Shown: positions 1 to 9,274 of the stretch, in pieces
How positions within the stretch are numbered: position 1 is the first letter of the stretch
Layout of the letters: each line of letters opens with the position of its first letter
From: Vibrio spartinae
GTDB taxonomy: Bacteria; Pseudomonadota; Gammaproteobacteria; Enterobacterales; Vibrionaceae
Assembly: GCF_024347135.1 (NCBI RefSeq)
Contig: NZ_AP024908.1
Location: 620,001 to 684,000 of the forward strand
Direction of reading: 5' to 3'
DNA: 64,000 bases
The notes under the pieces: model-generated
Databases searched by the model: none
What the model saw: only the letters and a program-made list of their open reading frames with translations
Told to the model about the DNA's origin: nothing
Program-made: the position numbers and the translations under genes

Positions 1-1
1 G

Positions 2-481
2 GCGTATCGGGAAGGCCATGAGGTTCGTAATCAAATTGTTCAAGAAGAGATCTTCTTAATGCTTCGCCGGCTTTGTTCCTATAACTATCATGTTGAAATG
101 TTCAACTTTATGCGTGAAACCCCATTACGCCATGCTAATTATACCGGCTATAAAAATGTTCAGTTCATGCTTGATTACATTGCTAATAACCACAACAGGG
201 ATATTAAGGTTGAAGATATCGCGTCTCATGTAAAACTCCACCCTAAATATGCCATGAGTCTATTTAAAAACATGCTCAGTGTTTCTATCAAACAATACTT
301 AATTATTATGCGTATCAATCATGCCAAAGTGTTACTCGGCAATACCCGTCACCCCATTAAAAATATTGCGACCCATAGTGGTTTTAAACATCCGAGCTCG
401 TTTTTTGCAGCATTCAGAAACCATACTGGCATGACCCCACAAGCATTTCGAGAGCAAAGTCAGCAGCAAACGGTACTGTAA
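2..481 (+). CDS. AraC-family regulator, MelR-like, C-terminal part (5' end outside window)
   Basis: The reading frame is open from base 2, so the ATG at 59 is probably internal and the N-terminal sugar-binding part lies outside the window. What remains is the AraC/XylS DNA-binding domain with two helix-turn-helix units: a stretch starting VEDIASHVKLHPKYAMSLF, then IKNIATHSGFKHPSSFFAAF and the usual ending TGMTPQAFRE. The HPKYAM...MRINHAKVLL wording resembles MelR, the melibiose activator, rather than AraC itself; that likeness is from memory. The protein should bind DNA in the cytoplasm and activate a sugar-use operon. No sugar genes follow, so the target is not visible here. Confidence 0.85.
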   Translation, partial: AYREGHEVRNQIVQEEIFLMLRRLCSYNYHVEMFNFMRETPLRHANYTGYKNVQFMLDYIANNHNRDIKVEDIASHVKLHPKYAMSLFKNMLSVSIKQYLIIMRINHAKVLLGNTRHPIKNIATHSGFKHPSSFFAAFRNHTGMTPQAFREQSQQQTVL

Positions 482-567
482 TTGATTCAGGTAAGGATTT
501 GGACGTTGTGAGACATTAACAAAAACATGCCAACATATCGGTATAAATCGAAAGTGTTGAGGAGAAC

Positions 568-642
<75 letters not shown>

Positions 643-901
643 ATATCGGCTTGAGGTCGATAAGATGCCATAACTAAAAAAAAAGAAAAGCGCTTTTTGT
701 CTAAAAACCGTTTGTTTGTACACTTCATCAGCAAATCAAGATCAATTGGTTACCGAATAACCATAAAAACAGTGATTTTAATCATCATCACTCGTCGGAC
801 CGCAAAAGTTTCCGCTCCCCGATCATTTGACTACACTTTTTACTACACTAACACTGAGTACCACAGTGAGATACACCATCATCGATAGCAGGAGGTGCAA
901 T

Positions 902-1093
902 ATGAACATTCGCGATCGTATTGAATCACTTGAGCAGCAGATCTATGTTGCTTGCTCCGAAGGTGATTACCAAGCCGTCAATCATCTGGAACAACAGTTA
1001 GAACATTTACAAGGCATCGTAGACCATTCAATGAATGACGAAGGCCCATATGCGCTGGAAGGCAAAGACATCTTAGATGAGGACTGGCGTTAA
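902..1093 (+). CDS. conserved small acidic protein, 63 aa
   Basis: The start at 902 is chosen because a strong ribosome-binding site (AGGAGGTG, 890-897) sits 4 bases upstream; an upstream ATG at 827 in the same frame has no such site. The protein begins MNIRDRIESLEQQIYVACSEG and continues with a glutamine- and leucine-rich helix, likely a short coiled coil, and an acidic tail ending ILDEDWR. There is no signal peptide or membrane segment. I do not recognise a function; it resembles small conserved Vibrio hypothetical proteins. It stands alone and is followed by a strong terminator. Confidence 0.75.
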   Translation: MNIRDRIESLEQQIYVACSEGDYQAVNHLEQQLEHLQGIVDHSMNDEGPYALEGKDILDEDWR

Positions 1094-1118
1094 TCATCGA
1101 GGAACCGATTTTGATAAG

Positions 1119-1154
1119 AATATGCCCAAATAGCCCATGCTGTTTGGGCATATT
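1119..1154. terminator. hairpin terminator shared by the 63-aa gene and modC
   Basis: A 12-bp perfect stem (AATATGCCCAAA / TTTGGGCATATT) lies between the convergent ends of the small gene (1093) and modC (1174). There is no long T-tract, but the position fits a bidirectional terminator. Confidence 0.65.
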
Positions 1155-1173
1155 GATATGCGTTCAGCTCGGA

Positions 1174-2253
1174 TCAGGACAATGCCACAGACTTGATTTG
1201 TGCCCACACGGACATGCCGGCCGATAACCCCAATTCAGATGCTGATCTCAGCGTAATTTGTGCCAGCAAACGATGGTGACTGGACAATGCCAGTACCACA
1301 ACCACCTGTCCTTGCTGCGCCTTGCGATGGTCAATATCGACAATCACAGCCGGCAGGCGATTGAGCATTGTGGTTTGTTCCGGCTCATACAGCGCAATAC
1401 TGACATCAGAAGCCAACACCCGGCACCGGTACAACTGACCTTTCTCCCCGATATGTCCGGGTGCCCAAATCGTGACATTGTCACTTTCAAGTTGTGTGAC
1501 CCGATCCGAATGATGGTCAACTACGCGGGTATCAAAAATACTCCCCAACTCCTCACCAAATATATCCTGATGACCAGGATCGGACATCACAACCTCGGCT
1601 TGATCACTGACCACGACTTGTCCGTTTTGAAACAACACGACATGATCGGCTAAACGAGCCAGCTCCCGAACCGAATGTGTCACATAAATCACCGGAATGG
1701 ACAGCTCCTGATGAATCTTCTCCAAATACGGTAGGATCTCGGATTTCAGTTTGACATCCAGTGCAGATAACGGCTCATCCATCAATAATAATTTGGGACA
1801 AGTCAGCAACGCGCGCGCAATCGCAATTCGCTGCTTCTCTCCCCCTGAGAGTTGATGAACCGAGCGATCCAACAGATGACTCACACCGATAAAACGACAA
1901 ATACTGTCCACAGAGATCCGCCGTTTACTGGCTGGGATCCGTCGATAACCGTATTCCAGATTCTGCTGAACGGATAGATGCGGAAATAATCCGGCCTCCT
2001 GAAAAACATAGCCAATATCACGCCGATGTGTCGGCAGAAAAACCCCTTGTTCAGAACACTGCCAGATCTCGTCACCGACTTGTAGTTTCCCGTGCGCTGG
2101 ATTTTCCAACCCGGCAATCGCTCGCAGGCATGTCGTTTTTCCAGAGCCGGAGGGCCCAAATAACACCGTAATACCGGAAGCGGGTAACGTTAAATCCACC
2201 GCTAAAGAGAAGTCAGGATAAGTAATGGCGAATGCCGCATGAATAGAACTCAA
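1174..2253 (-). CDS. modC: molybdate ABC transporter ATP-binding protein ModC
   Basis: This is the cytoplasmic ATPase of the molybdate importer. Residues 33-41 form the Walker A (GPSGSGKTT). Later come the signature LSGGEKQRIAIARALL, the Walker B LLLMDEPLSALD and the switch histidine in VIYVTHS. The last ~70 residues form the Mop/TOBE regulatory domain typical of ModC. At 359 aa it is full length. The start is TTG, 3 bases after the modB stop, so translation is probably coupled to modB. It is the last gene of modABC. Molybdenum imported here would feed the molybdoenzymes nearby, xanthine dehydrogenase (14.5-19.4 kb) and the YdeP-type enzyme (53.4-55.7 kb). Confidence 0.95.
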   Translation of the reverse strand: MSSIHAAFAITYPDFSLAVDLTLPASGITVLFGPSGSGKTTCLRAIAGLENPAHGKLQVGDEIWQCSEQGVFLPTHRRDIGYVFQEAGLFPHLSVQQNLEYGYRRIPASKRRISVDSICRFIGVSHLLDRSVHQLSGGEKQRIAIARALLTCPKLLLMDEPLSALDVKLKSEILPYLEKIHQELSIPVIYVTHSVRELARLADHVVLFQNGQVVVSDQAEVVMSDPGHQDIFGEELGSIFDTRVVDHHSDRVTQLESDNVTIWAPGHIGEKGQLYRCRVLASDVSIALYEPEQTTMLNRLPAVIVDIDHRKAQQGQVVVVLALSSHHRLLAQITLRSASELGLSAGMSVWAQIKSVALS

Positions 2254-2256
2254 AAC

Positions 2257-2931
2257 TTACCTCTCCGAATAATGATAGCGATGGTTCAACCAATACATCA
2301 CCAACAAGGCAATAAAAGAGAAGGCAACCAGACTACCGGCAAGTAAATGCGCTTTACCAAATTCAAGCGCTTCAACGTAGTTGTATATCTCAACCGACAT
2401 CACCCGAGTTTTGCCCGGAATGTTACCACCAATCATCAAGACAACCCCGAACTCGCCCAGTGAATGACAAAACCCCATAATGGCTGCCGAAAAAATCCCC
2501 GGCCAGGCCAGCGGTAGAATCACAGAACGGAAACGATCCCACGGAGAAGCTCTGAGCGTTGCCGCGACTTCAATCGGTAATTGACCAATCGCGAGAAATG
2601 CATTTTTCAAAGGTTGTAAGACAAATGGAAAAGAATGAATGGTACAAGCAATCGCAATCCCAGTAAAAGAAAAGGGTAACTGCCCAAGATGGAGTTGTTG
2701 CAATAACTGACCAATCATACCTTGAGGCGAAAATAGCAGTAACAGATAGAACCCCAGTACCGTCGGTGGTAATACCATCGGCAGAGAGCAAATCGCCTCA
2801 ACGACTCCTTTATAGCGACATTTAGAAATACATAACCACCACGCAACCGGGATCCCAAGCACCAACAAACTGAAAGTGACGACCCCGGCTAGTTTTAAGG
2901 TTGTCAGCACAACAACGCTGTCAATTTCCAT
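2257..2931 (-). CDS. modB: molybdate ABC transporter permease ModB
   Basis: This is the inner-membrane permease of the molybdate importer. It is 224 aa with about five hydrophobic spans, beginning TLKLAGVVTFSLLVLGIPVAWW. The permease coupling loop is seen around EVAATLRASPWDRFRSVILP, matching the EAA motif that docks on the ATPase. The motif LPMVLPPTVLGFYLL is typical of ModB. It starts 21 bases after modA stops and is followed 3 bases later by modC, forming one operon in the usual A-B-C order. No ModE box was recognised upstream of the operon. Confidence 0.95.
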   Translation of the reverse strand: MEIDSVVVLTTLKLAGVVTFSLLVLGIPVAWWLCISKCRYKGVVEAICSLPMVLPPTVLGFYLLLLFSPQGMIGQLLQQLHLGQLPFSFTGIAIACTIHSFPFVLQPLKNAFLAIGQLPIEVAATLRASPWDRFRSVILPLAWPGIFSAAIMGFCHSLGEFGVVLMIGGNIPGKTRVMSVEIYNYVEALEFGKAHLLAGSLVAFSFIALLVMYWLNHRYHYSER

Positions 2932-2952
2932 CCCTTTACCTTTATGCTCACT

Positions 2953-3684
2953 TTACCGATATCCATAACTTTGGATGATACGCTGTGCCCTATCCGTCTG
3001 CAGATAATTCAGAAATGCCTGCGCAGCCTTATTCGTCTGTCCGGCTGGTAACACCACCGCATCTTGCCGGATTTGTGCATAATCTTCACACGGAACTTCC
3101 CAGTAAGAACCGGATTGATAATGATGATTCTGATAAACCTGAGATTTCGCCACAAACCCTAGCGCAGCATTGCCGGTGACGACAAACTGGAATGTGGGAT
3201 TCAATCCTTTACCTTGGACGATTTTATCCTGAATTTTCGAATATAGTCCCATTTTTTCAAGAACCTGTTGCGCAGCAAGACCATACGGTGCTAATTGAGG
3301 ATTTGCCATCGCGAGATGTGCATACTCCCCGCTCAGTAAGAGATCTTTCACCGCAATCTTCGGCTGTGCAGACCATAAAACTAATGTGCCTCGCGCATAC
3401 GTAAATTGATCACTCGCCTGCTGATCCTGAACCAATTTAGTCGGGCGGGCAGTATCCGCTGCAAAAAACAGATCAAACGGTGCCCCTTGCGTAATCTGAA
3501 CATATAACTGCCCAGTCGCACCGGTTGAAATTTCGATATGATGTGGAAACCGTGACTCAAAATCTTGACTCAACGCTTTCATTGGCCGATAAAAATTATT
3601 CGCAACCGCAAATAAAGCATCTGCTGACCAACAAGACGCACTCAATAACAATCCACTCATCAATACGATGAACCGAGCTTTCAT
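2953..3684 (-). CDS. modA: molybdate-binding periplasmic protein ModA
   Basis: This is the periplasmic binding protein that delivers molybdate to ModBC. The start at 3684 is chosen over an in-frame upstream ATG at 3720 because AAGGAT lies about 9 bases before it and the protein then opens with a clean signal peptide (MKARFIVLMSGLLLSASCWS, cleavage after SADA or CWS). The mature start ALFAVANNFYRPMKAL and the segment FESRFPHHIEISTGATGQLYVQI follow the ModA/SBP_bac_11 fold, in which S and T residues bind the oxyanion. Length is 243 aa, normal for the family. First gene of modABC. Confidence 0.92.
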   Translation of the reverse strand: MKARFIVLMSGLLLSASCWSADALFAVANNFYRPMKALSQDFESRFPHHIEISTGATGQLYVQITQGAPFDLFFAADTARPTKLVQDQQASDQFTYARGTLVLWSAQPKIAVKDLLLSGEYAHLAMANPQLAPYGLAAQQVLEKMGLYSKIQDKIVQGKGLNPTFQFVVTGNAALGFVAKSQVYQNHHYQSGSYWEVPCEDYAQIRQDAVVLPAGQTNKAAQAFLNYLQTDRAQRIIQSYGYR

Positions 3685-3918
3685 ACTTATATCCTTAATC
3701 GACAGGTAACGATGACTCAACCTATTGAATATTCATCAATTGAATCAGAATATACCCAAGTTGGCCTAAGATGAAGTTTTAACAGCGATTATTCAACAAC
3801 TGTTATTCCCCAGGCGAAATCAGCCATGAACCGACATCTCTGGTATGAGCCCAAAGGATGGATTGAAAAATATGAGGGAGATGGCGTTGAGGGAAAGAGA
3901 AGAAAAGAGCCCTCGGGC

Positions 3919-5220
3919 TCAAACCACGTCTGATATATCTAGCCGTTCGATACGTTTGCTATATTTGACATTATACATTGATTTGTCAGCATGAGAGAGT
4001 AGCCCTTGTTTATTGGATGCATCATCCGGAAAACAACTCATCCCGATACTGACACCAACAGAAACTTGTACATCGTTCACCGAAACCGGTTGAGAGATCT
4101 CTTCTGACAAACGTTGAATTCGGGCTTCAATACAATCGATATTTTCCAACAAATCCAAACAAATCACGAATTCATCGCCACCGATACGTCCGGCAAAATC
4201 AGAGGTTCGGATATGATGATGAATCCGTTGACCAATGCTGCGGATTAATTCATCACCGATTTCGTGTCCGTGATTATCATTTATCTGTTTAAATTTATCC
4301 AAGTCTAAAAACAAGACCACCACTTTCACACCAGAGCGATTTGCTTTGATTAAAGCTCGCTCCAGATGCTCCTCAAAAGCGCGCCGATTCAACAATCCGG
4401 TCAGATAATCATGTTCAGACAGAAAAAGCAGACGCTCTTTTTGCGCTTTTAGCTCCTCAGTTTGTCGATGGACTTCCGTTTGCAAATCATCCCGGGATAC
4501 CATGGTCTTTCTCAGTGCACTTTTCATCTGGTGGAATAACTCCGCCAGTGAAACAAATTCTGAGTCTAAATGACTGGTTTCTATCTGACTGCTCAATTTG
4601 CCTTGCGATAGCTCATGAAAACCATGTTTCAGGGCTTTAAAACCATACTGGAAATGTCGATAAATCAGCAAAGCGAAAACCCAGACAAACGCAGAAAAAA
4701 TCAATAAATTCGCGGCAGTCAGCAACAGCGTGATCTGTTGATTTTTCCGACTTTGATTTAATGTTTTCCTTTGCAAGTCGAGCAGATTTTCCGTCATATT
4801 CTGCACCAGCATGTTATATCGGGCATGAAGTAAATCCCGGCCAGACATTTGTCCTTCCCTTGTCATGGCAGACAAGCCAGATTTTATCTCCTGAGCGACC
4901 AAAACCGATAAATGTTCATTCATCCGGATCATATTTCTCGTATAGCGGTCTGAATAAGCAAACTGTTCTAATTTTTCCGATAGCTTTCTCTGTGCCACAG
5001 AAACCTGTTTCAACATATCGGTGTCTTCATACTGTAAGAATCCCCACAACTGACTACGCAGTGAATCAATACTCAACTGAATCTGCATTATGGACTCTAA
5101 ATTATTCCGGGTCTGAGCTTGATCTTGGGCTAAACTCCAGAGCGAAAAAATAATCAACCCGAACAGGAGTAAGGTCGAGATTAATAGCAACAGTAGTTTT
5201 CGAGAAATTGAACGGATCAT
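3919..5220 (-). CDS. membrane diguanylate cyclase (GGDEF)
   Basis: This enzyme makes cyclic di-GMP from two GTP. It has an N-terminal membrane helix (~8-30), a periplasmic helical domain (~31-160), a second helix (~163-188), a HAMP-like linker and coiled coil (~190-262), then the GGDEF domain. The active motif GGDEF is intact at 347-351. RTSD at 338-341 is an RxxD inhibitory site five residues before it, so product inhibition is expected. There is no EAL domain. The start codon overlaps the stop of the upstream binding-protein gene (ATGA, 5217-5220), implying coupled translation and perhaps a physical partnership, as in the NspS-MbaA polyamine sensor of V. cholerae. Confidence 0.93.
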   Translation of the reverse strand: MIRSISRKLLLLLISTLLLFGLIIFSLWSLAQDQAQTRNNLESIMQIQLSIDSLRSQLWGFLQYEDTDMLKQVSVAQRKLSEKLEQFAYSDRYTRNMIRMNEHLSVLVAQEIKSGLSAMTREGQMSGRDLLHARYNMLVQNMTENLLDLQRKTLNQSRKNQQITLLLTAANLLIFSAFVWVFALLIYRHFQYGFKALKHGFHELSQGKLSSQIETSHLDSEFVSLAELFHQMKSALRKTMVSRDDLQTEVHRQTEELKAQKERLLFLSEHDYLTGLLNRRAFEEHLERALIKANRSGVKVVVLFLDLDKFKQINDNHGHEIGDELIRSIGQRIHHHIRTSDFAGRIGGDEFVICLDLLENIDCIEARIQRLSEEISQPVSVNDVQVSVGVSIGMSCFPDDASNKQGLLSHADKSMYNVKYSKRIERLDISDVV

Positions 5221-6233
5221 GGTAAGACGCCCTGTTGATCCTGTAACCGTTCTAACGTATCTGACGCAAGCATCTTGCGGTAATCCGGCAACGGACCATT
5301 GATGATACCGGTATCAATGCCCCAACGCGCCTGCAACTGCAAATTAGACAACAATGCATTGCCTAACGAAAGCCGGAAAACATAATCTTTCCAAGTACTT
5401 TCCAGCTGAATTTTCTTGACAGAAAGTGCTCTACCGACAATGCTCCGGGACGATTCAGGATGTTGATGAATCCAATCAATAGTTTCTGCCAATGCTTGTA
5501 ACAAACGTTGATGGGTCTCTTGTTTTTGAATATAAGACGTACGCATCATCAACAAATTGAATGAGAGTTGATACACACCGCTTAAACTTAAATCAACCAG
5601 AGGTGTCGCTGATTGTGACGCTGCCTGATAACCATAGGGTTCCCATACAGATATCGCCTCAACCCGGCCCTCAAACAGCGCAGTGGTCAGCGCTTGTGGC
5701 TTTAAATAAACTTTTTTAACTTGATCATGGGTGAGGTTATGTACCAATAACAAAGCATCCAGATAGAACTCTGAAGCACTTGCTTTAACCACCCCCACAG
5801 TTTTACCAATTAAATCACTCACTTGACGAACACCGGTACGTTGCAATGACAACAGTTTTACGTCATGGTCTGACTCGACAAAACTACTCAGAACCATAAA
5901 GTCTTCGCGTTTAAAACTCTCAAACATCACCACTGACTCAGAAGCCGTGGCGTAATCCACCGCACCTGAAAATAATTCATCAATACAGGCAACACCGCCA
6001 TAACAGGGAACAAACGTCACATCTAATCCATATTTAGCGAATATGTCTAATTGCCTTGCAACCAAAAATGGCGAAGATAATGGTGTCTGAGAAACAGCAA
6101 TACGAATATGCTCTTTCGACTCTTGTATCATGATTGATTGCTCTTTATGCACCCAAAGTAAAAATATAGAAAAACCGACTGCCAGTATGATCAGCAATCC
6201 GATCCACCGGAGAAAAGTAAAACGAGTTCTCAT
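5217..6233 (-). CDS. membrane-tethered NMT1/SsuA-like substrate-binding protein
   Basis: A periplasmic binding protein of the NMT1/SsuA (sulfonate, nitrate, thiamine-precursor) fold, 338 aa. The first ~30 residues are a single hydrophobic helix (LLIILAVGFSIFLLWV) after a basic start and without a clear cleavage site, so it is probably anchored in the membrane. The fold is recognised from IRIAVSQTPLSSPFLVARQL, the GAVDYATASESVVM pocket strand, VGVVKASASEFYLDALL and VEAISVWEPYGYQAA. No ABC permease or ATPase is adjacent; instead it overlaps a diguanylate cyclase and follows a chemoreceptor gene. I infer a ligand sensor rather than a transporter part. The ligand is unknown. Confidence 0.85.
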   Translation of the reverse strand: MRTRFTFLRWIGLLIILAVGFSIFLLWVHKEQSIMIQESKEHIRIAVSQTPLSSPFLVARQLDIFAKYGLDVTFVPCYGGVACIDELFSGAVDYATASESVVMFESFKREDFMVLSSFVESDHDVKLLSLQRTGVRQVSDLIGKTVGVVKASASEFYLDALLLVHNLTHDQVKKVYLKPQALTTALFEGRVEAISVWEPYGYQAASQSATPLVDLSLSGVYQLSFNLLMMRTSYIQKQETHQRLLQALAETIDWIHQHPESSRSIVGRALSVKKIQLESTWKDYVFRLSLGNALLSNLQLQARWGIDTGIINGPLPDYRKMLASDTLERLQDQQGVLP

Positions 6234-6310
6234 CTATCCATTATCCATATTTCTCCACCCCTGAATGAAGGTTCAGGAGCGACTCATGATGTCATCAATA
6301 ATCTATTCAG

Positions 6311-8008
6311 TTAGCCTGGCTTAACCTGAAACTGAGACATTAAATGACGTAAATCAGATGCTTGTACCGATAGGTCTTCACTGGATTGTTTGGTTTCATC
6401 CGTACTCATCAGTACGGATTTCCCGGAGTCTCTGATATGAACCATACTGCGACTGATCTGCTCTGCCGCAACCGACTGTTGTTCACTGGCCGTCGCAATC
6501 TGAACATTCGCCTCGTTCAATTCGATGAGAGCTTGATCAATAAGCCCCATTTGTTGCCTGATATCCTGAATCAACACTGAAGACTGACCAATTTGCTCAC
6601 CGCTGACCTGAATCGCACCAACGGCCGAGTCGGTATTGCTCACCAATGATTCAATTAGTGCGTCAATTTCTTGGGTCGCTTCCTGACTACGTGCTGCCAA
6701 CACTCGGACCTCATCGGCAACCACAGCAAAACCCCGCCCCTGTTCACCCGCTCTTGCGGCTTCAATCGACGCATTCAACGCCAGTAAATTGGTCTGTTCT
6801 GCAATAGCATTCACGACAGACACAAAATCCTGAATTTTCGTCGTGCCTGCCTGTAAATTGGTGATCAGAGCCTGTGATTTTTCAGCACTTGCCACCAAAT
6901 TCTCCGCAAGATGACTGGTTTCTTCAATCATCCGACACCCATCTTTCACATAGGCTTCCGCTCGTTGACTGGATGAGGAAGCGTCTTCAGCATTGGCGGC
7001 AACCTGCGTAATTGTCGCGGCCATTTCAGTCATGGCACTTGCCACCTGCTCAGTATTCTGCTGTTGTTCATCAACCGATTGTCGGTTACTACTGGCAACA
7101 GTCGATAACTCAACCACCGAGGTCGCAATTGAATCACTACTCTTCATCACTGACGACACAATATTGCCCAATGCGTTCGACATCATCTGCATCGCGCCTA
7201 ATAAACGCCCGACTTCATCATGACGATCCACCTGAACATCAAGATCAAAGTTGCCTTGAGCCATCTGCTCAGCAACCGTACAGGCATAAGACAAAGAATG
7301 AACTAACTGACGACTGATAAATAAACCAATCAGCAAACCGACCGATAGCGCGATAGCCACCAATAAAACCATCCCCCATATAGCCTGTTGCTCTTCGAGC
7401 TCCGTTTGCATCAGCGATGATGTGGTGAGTTTTTCAACTTCGGCTAAAAGTGCCCCAAGCTCATGGTTCTGAGCGGTTTGTTGCGCTTCCAGTTGCTGGG
7501 CTTTTTCAGATAATGTTTGACTGGTTTGATGATCGGCAACGGCCTGAAGGATCTCGGTGGCAGAGTCTTCATAGCGCTGGCGATGGACAATCACAGCATT
7601 TAAATGCTGCAATAATCGTTGCTCTTTCTCAAGCATTCCATCCTGATGATCTTGCAACATCTCTTTCAGGTTGGACTGTGCTTGCAGAACTTCCTGATCA
7701 AAGGTCTGCGAAACAAGGCCAAAGTTCTGTTGTAGCCCTTTTAACTCTTCCACATCAACATCTACTGTAAATTCCGCAGCTCGCAGTGCTTTTTCAACAA
7801 TCAACGCACTTTGTAGCTGTTTCACAGTGGCATCATTGATAAGTTGAATCAAAGGTATGTGCTCATGAGCAATTCCTTTAACCTCTTCAGCAACTCGATT
7901 CATCTTAAACAGGCTGAAAGAAGAAAGAATAATGGTCAGTATGAGCATCGTCCCAACAAGAAAGACCATCTTGACAGTAATAGACTGATTCTTTATCCAT
8001 TGCATCAT
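6311..8008 (-). CDS. methyl-accepting chemotaxis protein
   Basis: A transmembrane chemoreceptor of 565 aa. It has an N-terminal helix (~13-32), a periplasmic four-helix-bundle-like domain (~33-205, with [20 protein letters not shown]), a second membrane helix (~208-230), a HAMP domain, and a long cytoplasmic coiled coil with the conserved signalling tip [20 protein letters not shown] followed by [17 protein letters not shown]. The periplasmic domain is glutamine- and glutamate-rich. It lies 77 bases upstream of the binding-protein and cyclase genes on the same strand, so all three may be co-transcribed as one sensory unit. No CheB/CheR-docking pentapeptide is seen at the C-terminus (QFQVKPG). 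Confidence 0.95.
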   Translation of the reverse strand: MMQWIKNQSITVKMVFLVGTMLILTIILSSFSLFKMNRVAEEVKGIAHEHIPLIQLINDATVKQLQSALIVEKALRAAEFTVDVDVEELKGLQQNFGLVSQTFDQEVLQAQSNLKEMLQDHQDGMLEKEQRLLQHLNAVIVHRQRYEDSATEILQAVADHQTSQTLSEKAQQLEAQQTAQNHELGALLAEVEKLTTSSLMQTELEEQQAIWGMVLLVAIALSVGLLIGLFISRQLVHSLSYACTVAEQMAQGNFDLDVQVDRHDEVGRLLGAMQMMSNALGNIVSSVMKSSDSIATSVVELSTVASSNRQSVDEQQQNTEQVASAMTEMAATITQVAANAEDASSSSQRAEAYVKDGCRMIEETSHLAENLVASAEKSQALITNLQAGTTKIQDFVSVVNAIAEQTNLLALNASIEAARAGEQGRGFAVVADEVRVLAARSQEATQEIDALIESLVSNTDSAVGAIQVSGEQIGQSSVLIQDIRQQMGLIDQALIELNEANVQIATASEQQSVAAEQISRSMVHIRDSGKSVLMSTDETKQSSEDLSVQASDLRHLMSQFQVKPG

Positions 8009-8343
8009 AAAACCCGGCCAATTGACGTTTATATTTTCATGAGTCAGACATATTCATACATATGCTATACAATCACGTCAAAACTCACATATTTAACTTA
8101 AGTGTATCGGGCTATTGCGTAATTGCTCATATTTTTTTGGTAGTAGACCACAAAACAGGCTTGCATCTCTGCTTAAAGCCTGAAAAAACAATCGGTAATA
8201 TCACTCAAAAATATAAAAATGGTCAGAGAGACTCAATCTCAGCAGTCAAGTTGTTCCACACGTGAAATCAAATAAATATCATTTTATCAGCACATAATGA
8301 GTGGCTTTCTACGCCATGGTAAGTACATCATTCACTTAAGTGA
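8009..8343. other. gene-free stretch between the chemoreceptor and the TetR gene
   Basis: This 335-base AT-rich stretch should hold the chemoreceptor promoter (reading left from ~8040). A 12-bp palindrome, TCACTTAAGTGA (8332-8343), borders the stop codon of the TetR gene. Short open frames here lack ribosome-binding sites and recognisable sequence. Confidence 0.4.
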
Positions 8344-8979
8344 TTAAGTCCGAAGTCCCAGCCCCCGTAAAACCATATCGACAACAAATTGCGTCGCATC
8401 GTCAAACTCTTGATCATTAAGCGGACGCTTTTTGATCAGGATAATTTCTGTATCACAGTCGGCATAAAATTGTGTCGTTCCCCAAATCATGAATAACAGA
8501 TACAACGGTTCAATTGGGCGAATTAACCCCCGTTCAATCCAGATTTGGATAACCGTGGCAGTTTTTTCTGTCCACTTCATCATTGGGAGCTGCATGGCGT
8601 TCTGGATATGTTGTGCACCATTGATCAACTCCAGCGCAAAAATTTTTGACGCTTTCGGATGGGTGCGGCTATAACGCATTTTCCCTTGGATATAACGTTC
8701 AATCACTTCATCTGGCGGTTGCTCTAAAGCCGCTTCGGAGAAGCCTTGGTTCCAGAGATTGAGAATATCTTCCAGCACGGCTAAATACAGACCTTTTTTG
8801 GAACGAAAGTAGTAAAGAATATTTGCCTTCGGCAAATGCACCCGATCAGCAATAGCCTGAACAGATGTGCCTTTATAACCATGTTTGACAAATTCATCCG
8901 TAGCAGCCTGAAGAATCAGTGCTTCATTGCGCTGACGAATCATACCGGTCTGAGCTTGACGCGACGACGTTTGTTGCAT
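8344..8979 (-). CDS. TetR-family regulator, RutR-like
   Basis: A 211-aa TetR repressor. The N-terminal helix-turn-helix is clear (ILQAATDEFVKHGYKGTSVQ, then IADRVHLPKANILYYFRSKKGLY). The C-terminal part (FALELINGAQHIQNAMQLPMMKW, then LYLLFMIWGTTQFYADCDTEI) resembles the RutR/YcdC ligand domain, which in E. coli binds pyrimidines. It is divergent from the purine ABC transporter and xanthine dehydrogenase genes. Sites resembling the RutR operator (TTGACCA-NN-TGGTCAA) lie before three of those transcription units. I infer that it is their local regulator with a purine-type effector; the effector itself cannot be read from sequence. Confidence 0.85.
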   Translation of the reverse strand: MQQTSSRQAQTGMIRQRNEALILQAATDEFVKHGYKGTSVQAIADRVHLPKANILYYFRSKKGLYLAVLEDILNLWNQGFSEAALEQPPDEVIERYIQGKMRYSRTHPKASKIFALELINGAQHIQNAMQLPMMKWTEKTATVIQIWIERGLIRPIEPLYLLFMIWGTTQFYADCDTEIILIKKRPLNDQEFDDATQFVVDMVLRGLGLRT

Positions 8980-9074
8980 ATGAAGCAGAGTCCCTTATTG
9001 AGGCATTGATGGAGTGGATCCCTTATTCCTGATCCCCTTCATCGCTGTCAAGTTTTTCTCTGATTTTTAGTTGC

Positions 9075-9151
9075 GAGGACAGACACTTTTAACACATCGT
9101 AATTACAACGTAATTACAAGGACAGGCATCGTAATTACAAGGACAGGCACT
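9075..9151 (+). repeat. GGACAGAC-family repeats, three direct copies
   Basis: The first copy is the full motif GAGGACAGACACTTTTAA (9075-9092). Two variant copies, AAGGACAGGCA (9118-9128) and AAGGACAGGCACTTTCAGG (9139-9157), each follow the word CGTAATTACAA, showing tandem duplication of a ~21-base unit. They lie between the TetR gene and the ABC operon, upstream of the putative operator. Confidence 0.8.
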
Positions 9152-9218
9152 TTCAGGTATTCCTACCCAAACACTGCCTATACATTATTCACCATATTGA
9201 TAATAAAGTCAGTAAAAA

Positions 9219-9234
9219 CTACACAGTTGGTCAG
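9219..9234. promoter_or_regulatory. candidate RutR-like operator before the ABC importer operon
   Basis: CTACACAGTTGGTCAG matches one half of the RutR consensus (TGGTCA) well and the other half poorly. It is followed by TTTTTTGCA, exactly as at 13166-13182 before the binding-protein gene. The repeated context supports a shared regulator. Confidence 0.45.
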
Positions 9235-9274
9235 TTTTTTGCATTACGCCTGCTGATATGTTGAAGGGAATACA

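Noticed and set aside
697..888. 63-codon open frame after the tRNA gene
   Set aside because: Basic, low-complexity translation without ribosome-binding site; the real gene starts at 902.
3685..3918. Possible ModE operator upstream of modA
   Set aside because: No match to the ModE consensus (TATAT half-sites in inverted order) could be found by eye.
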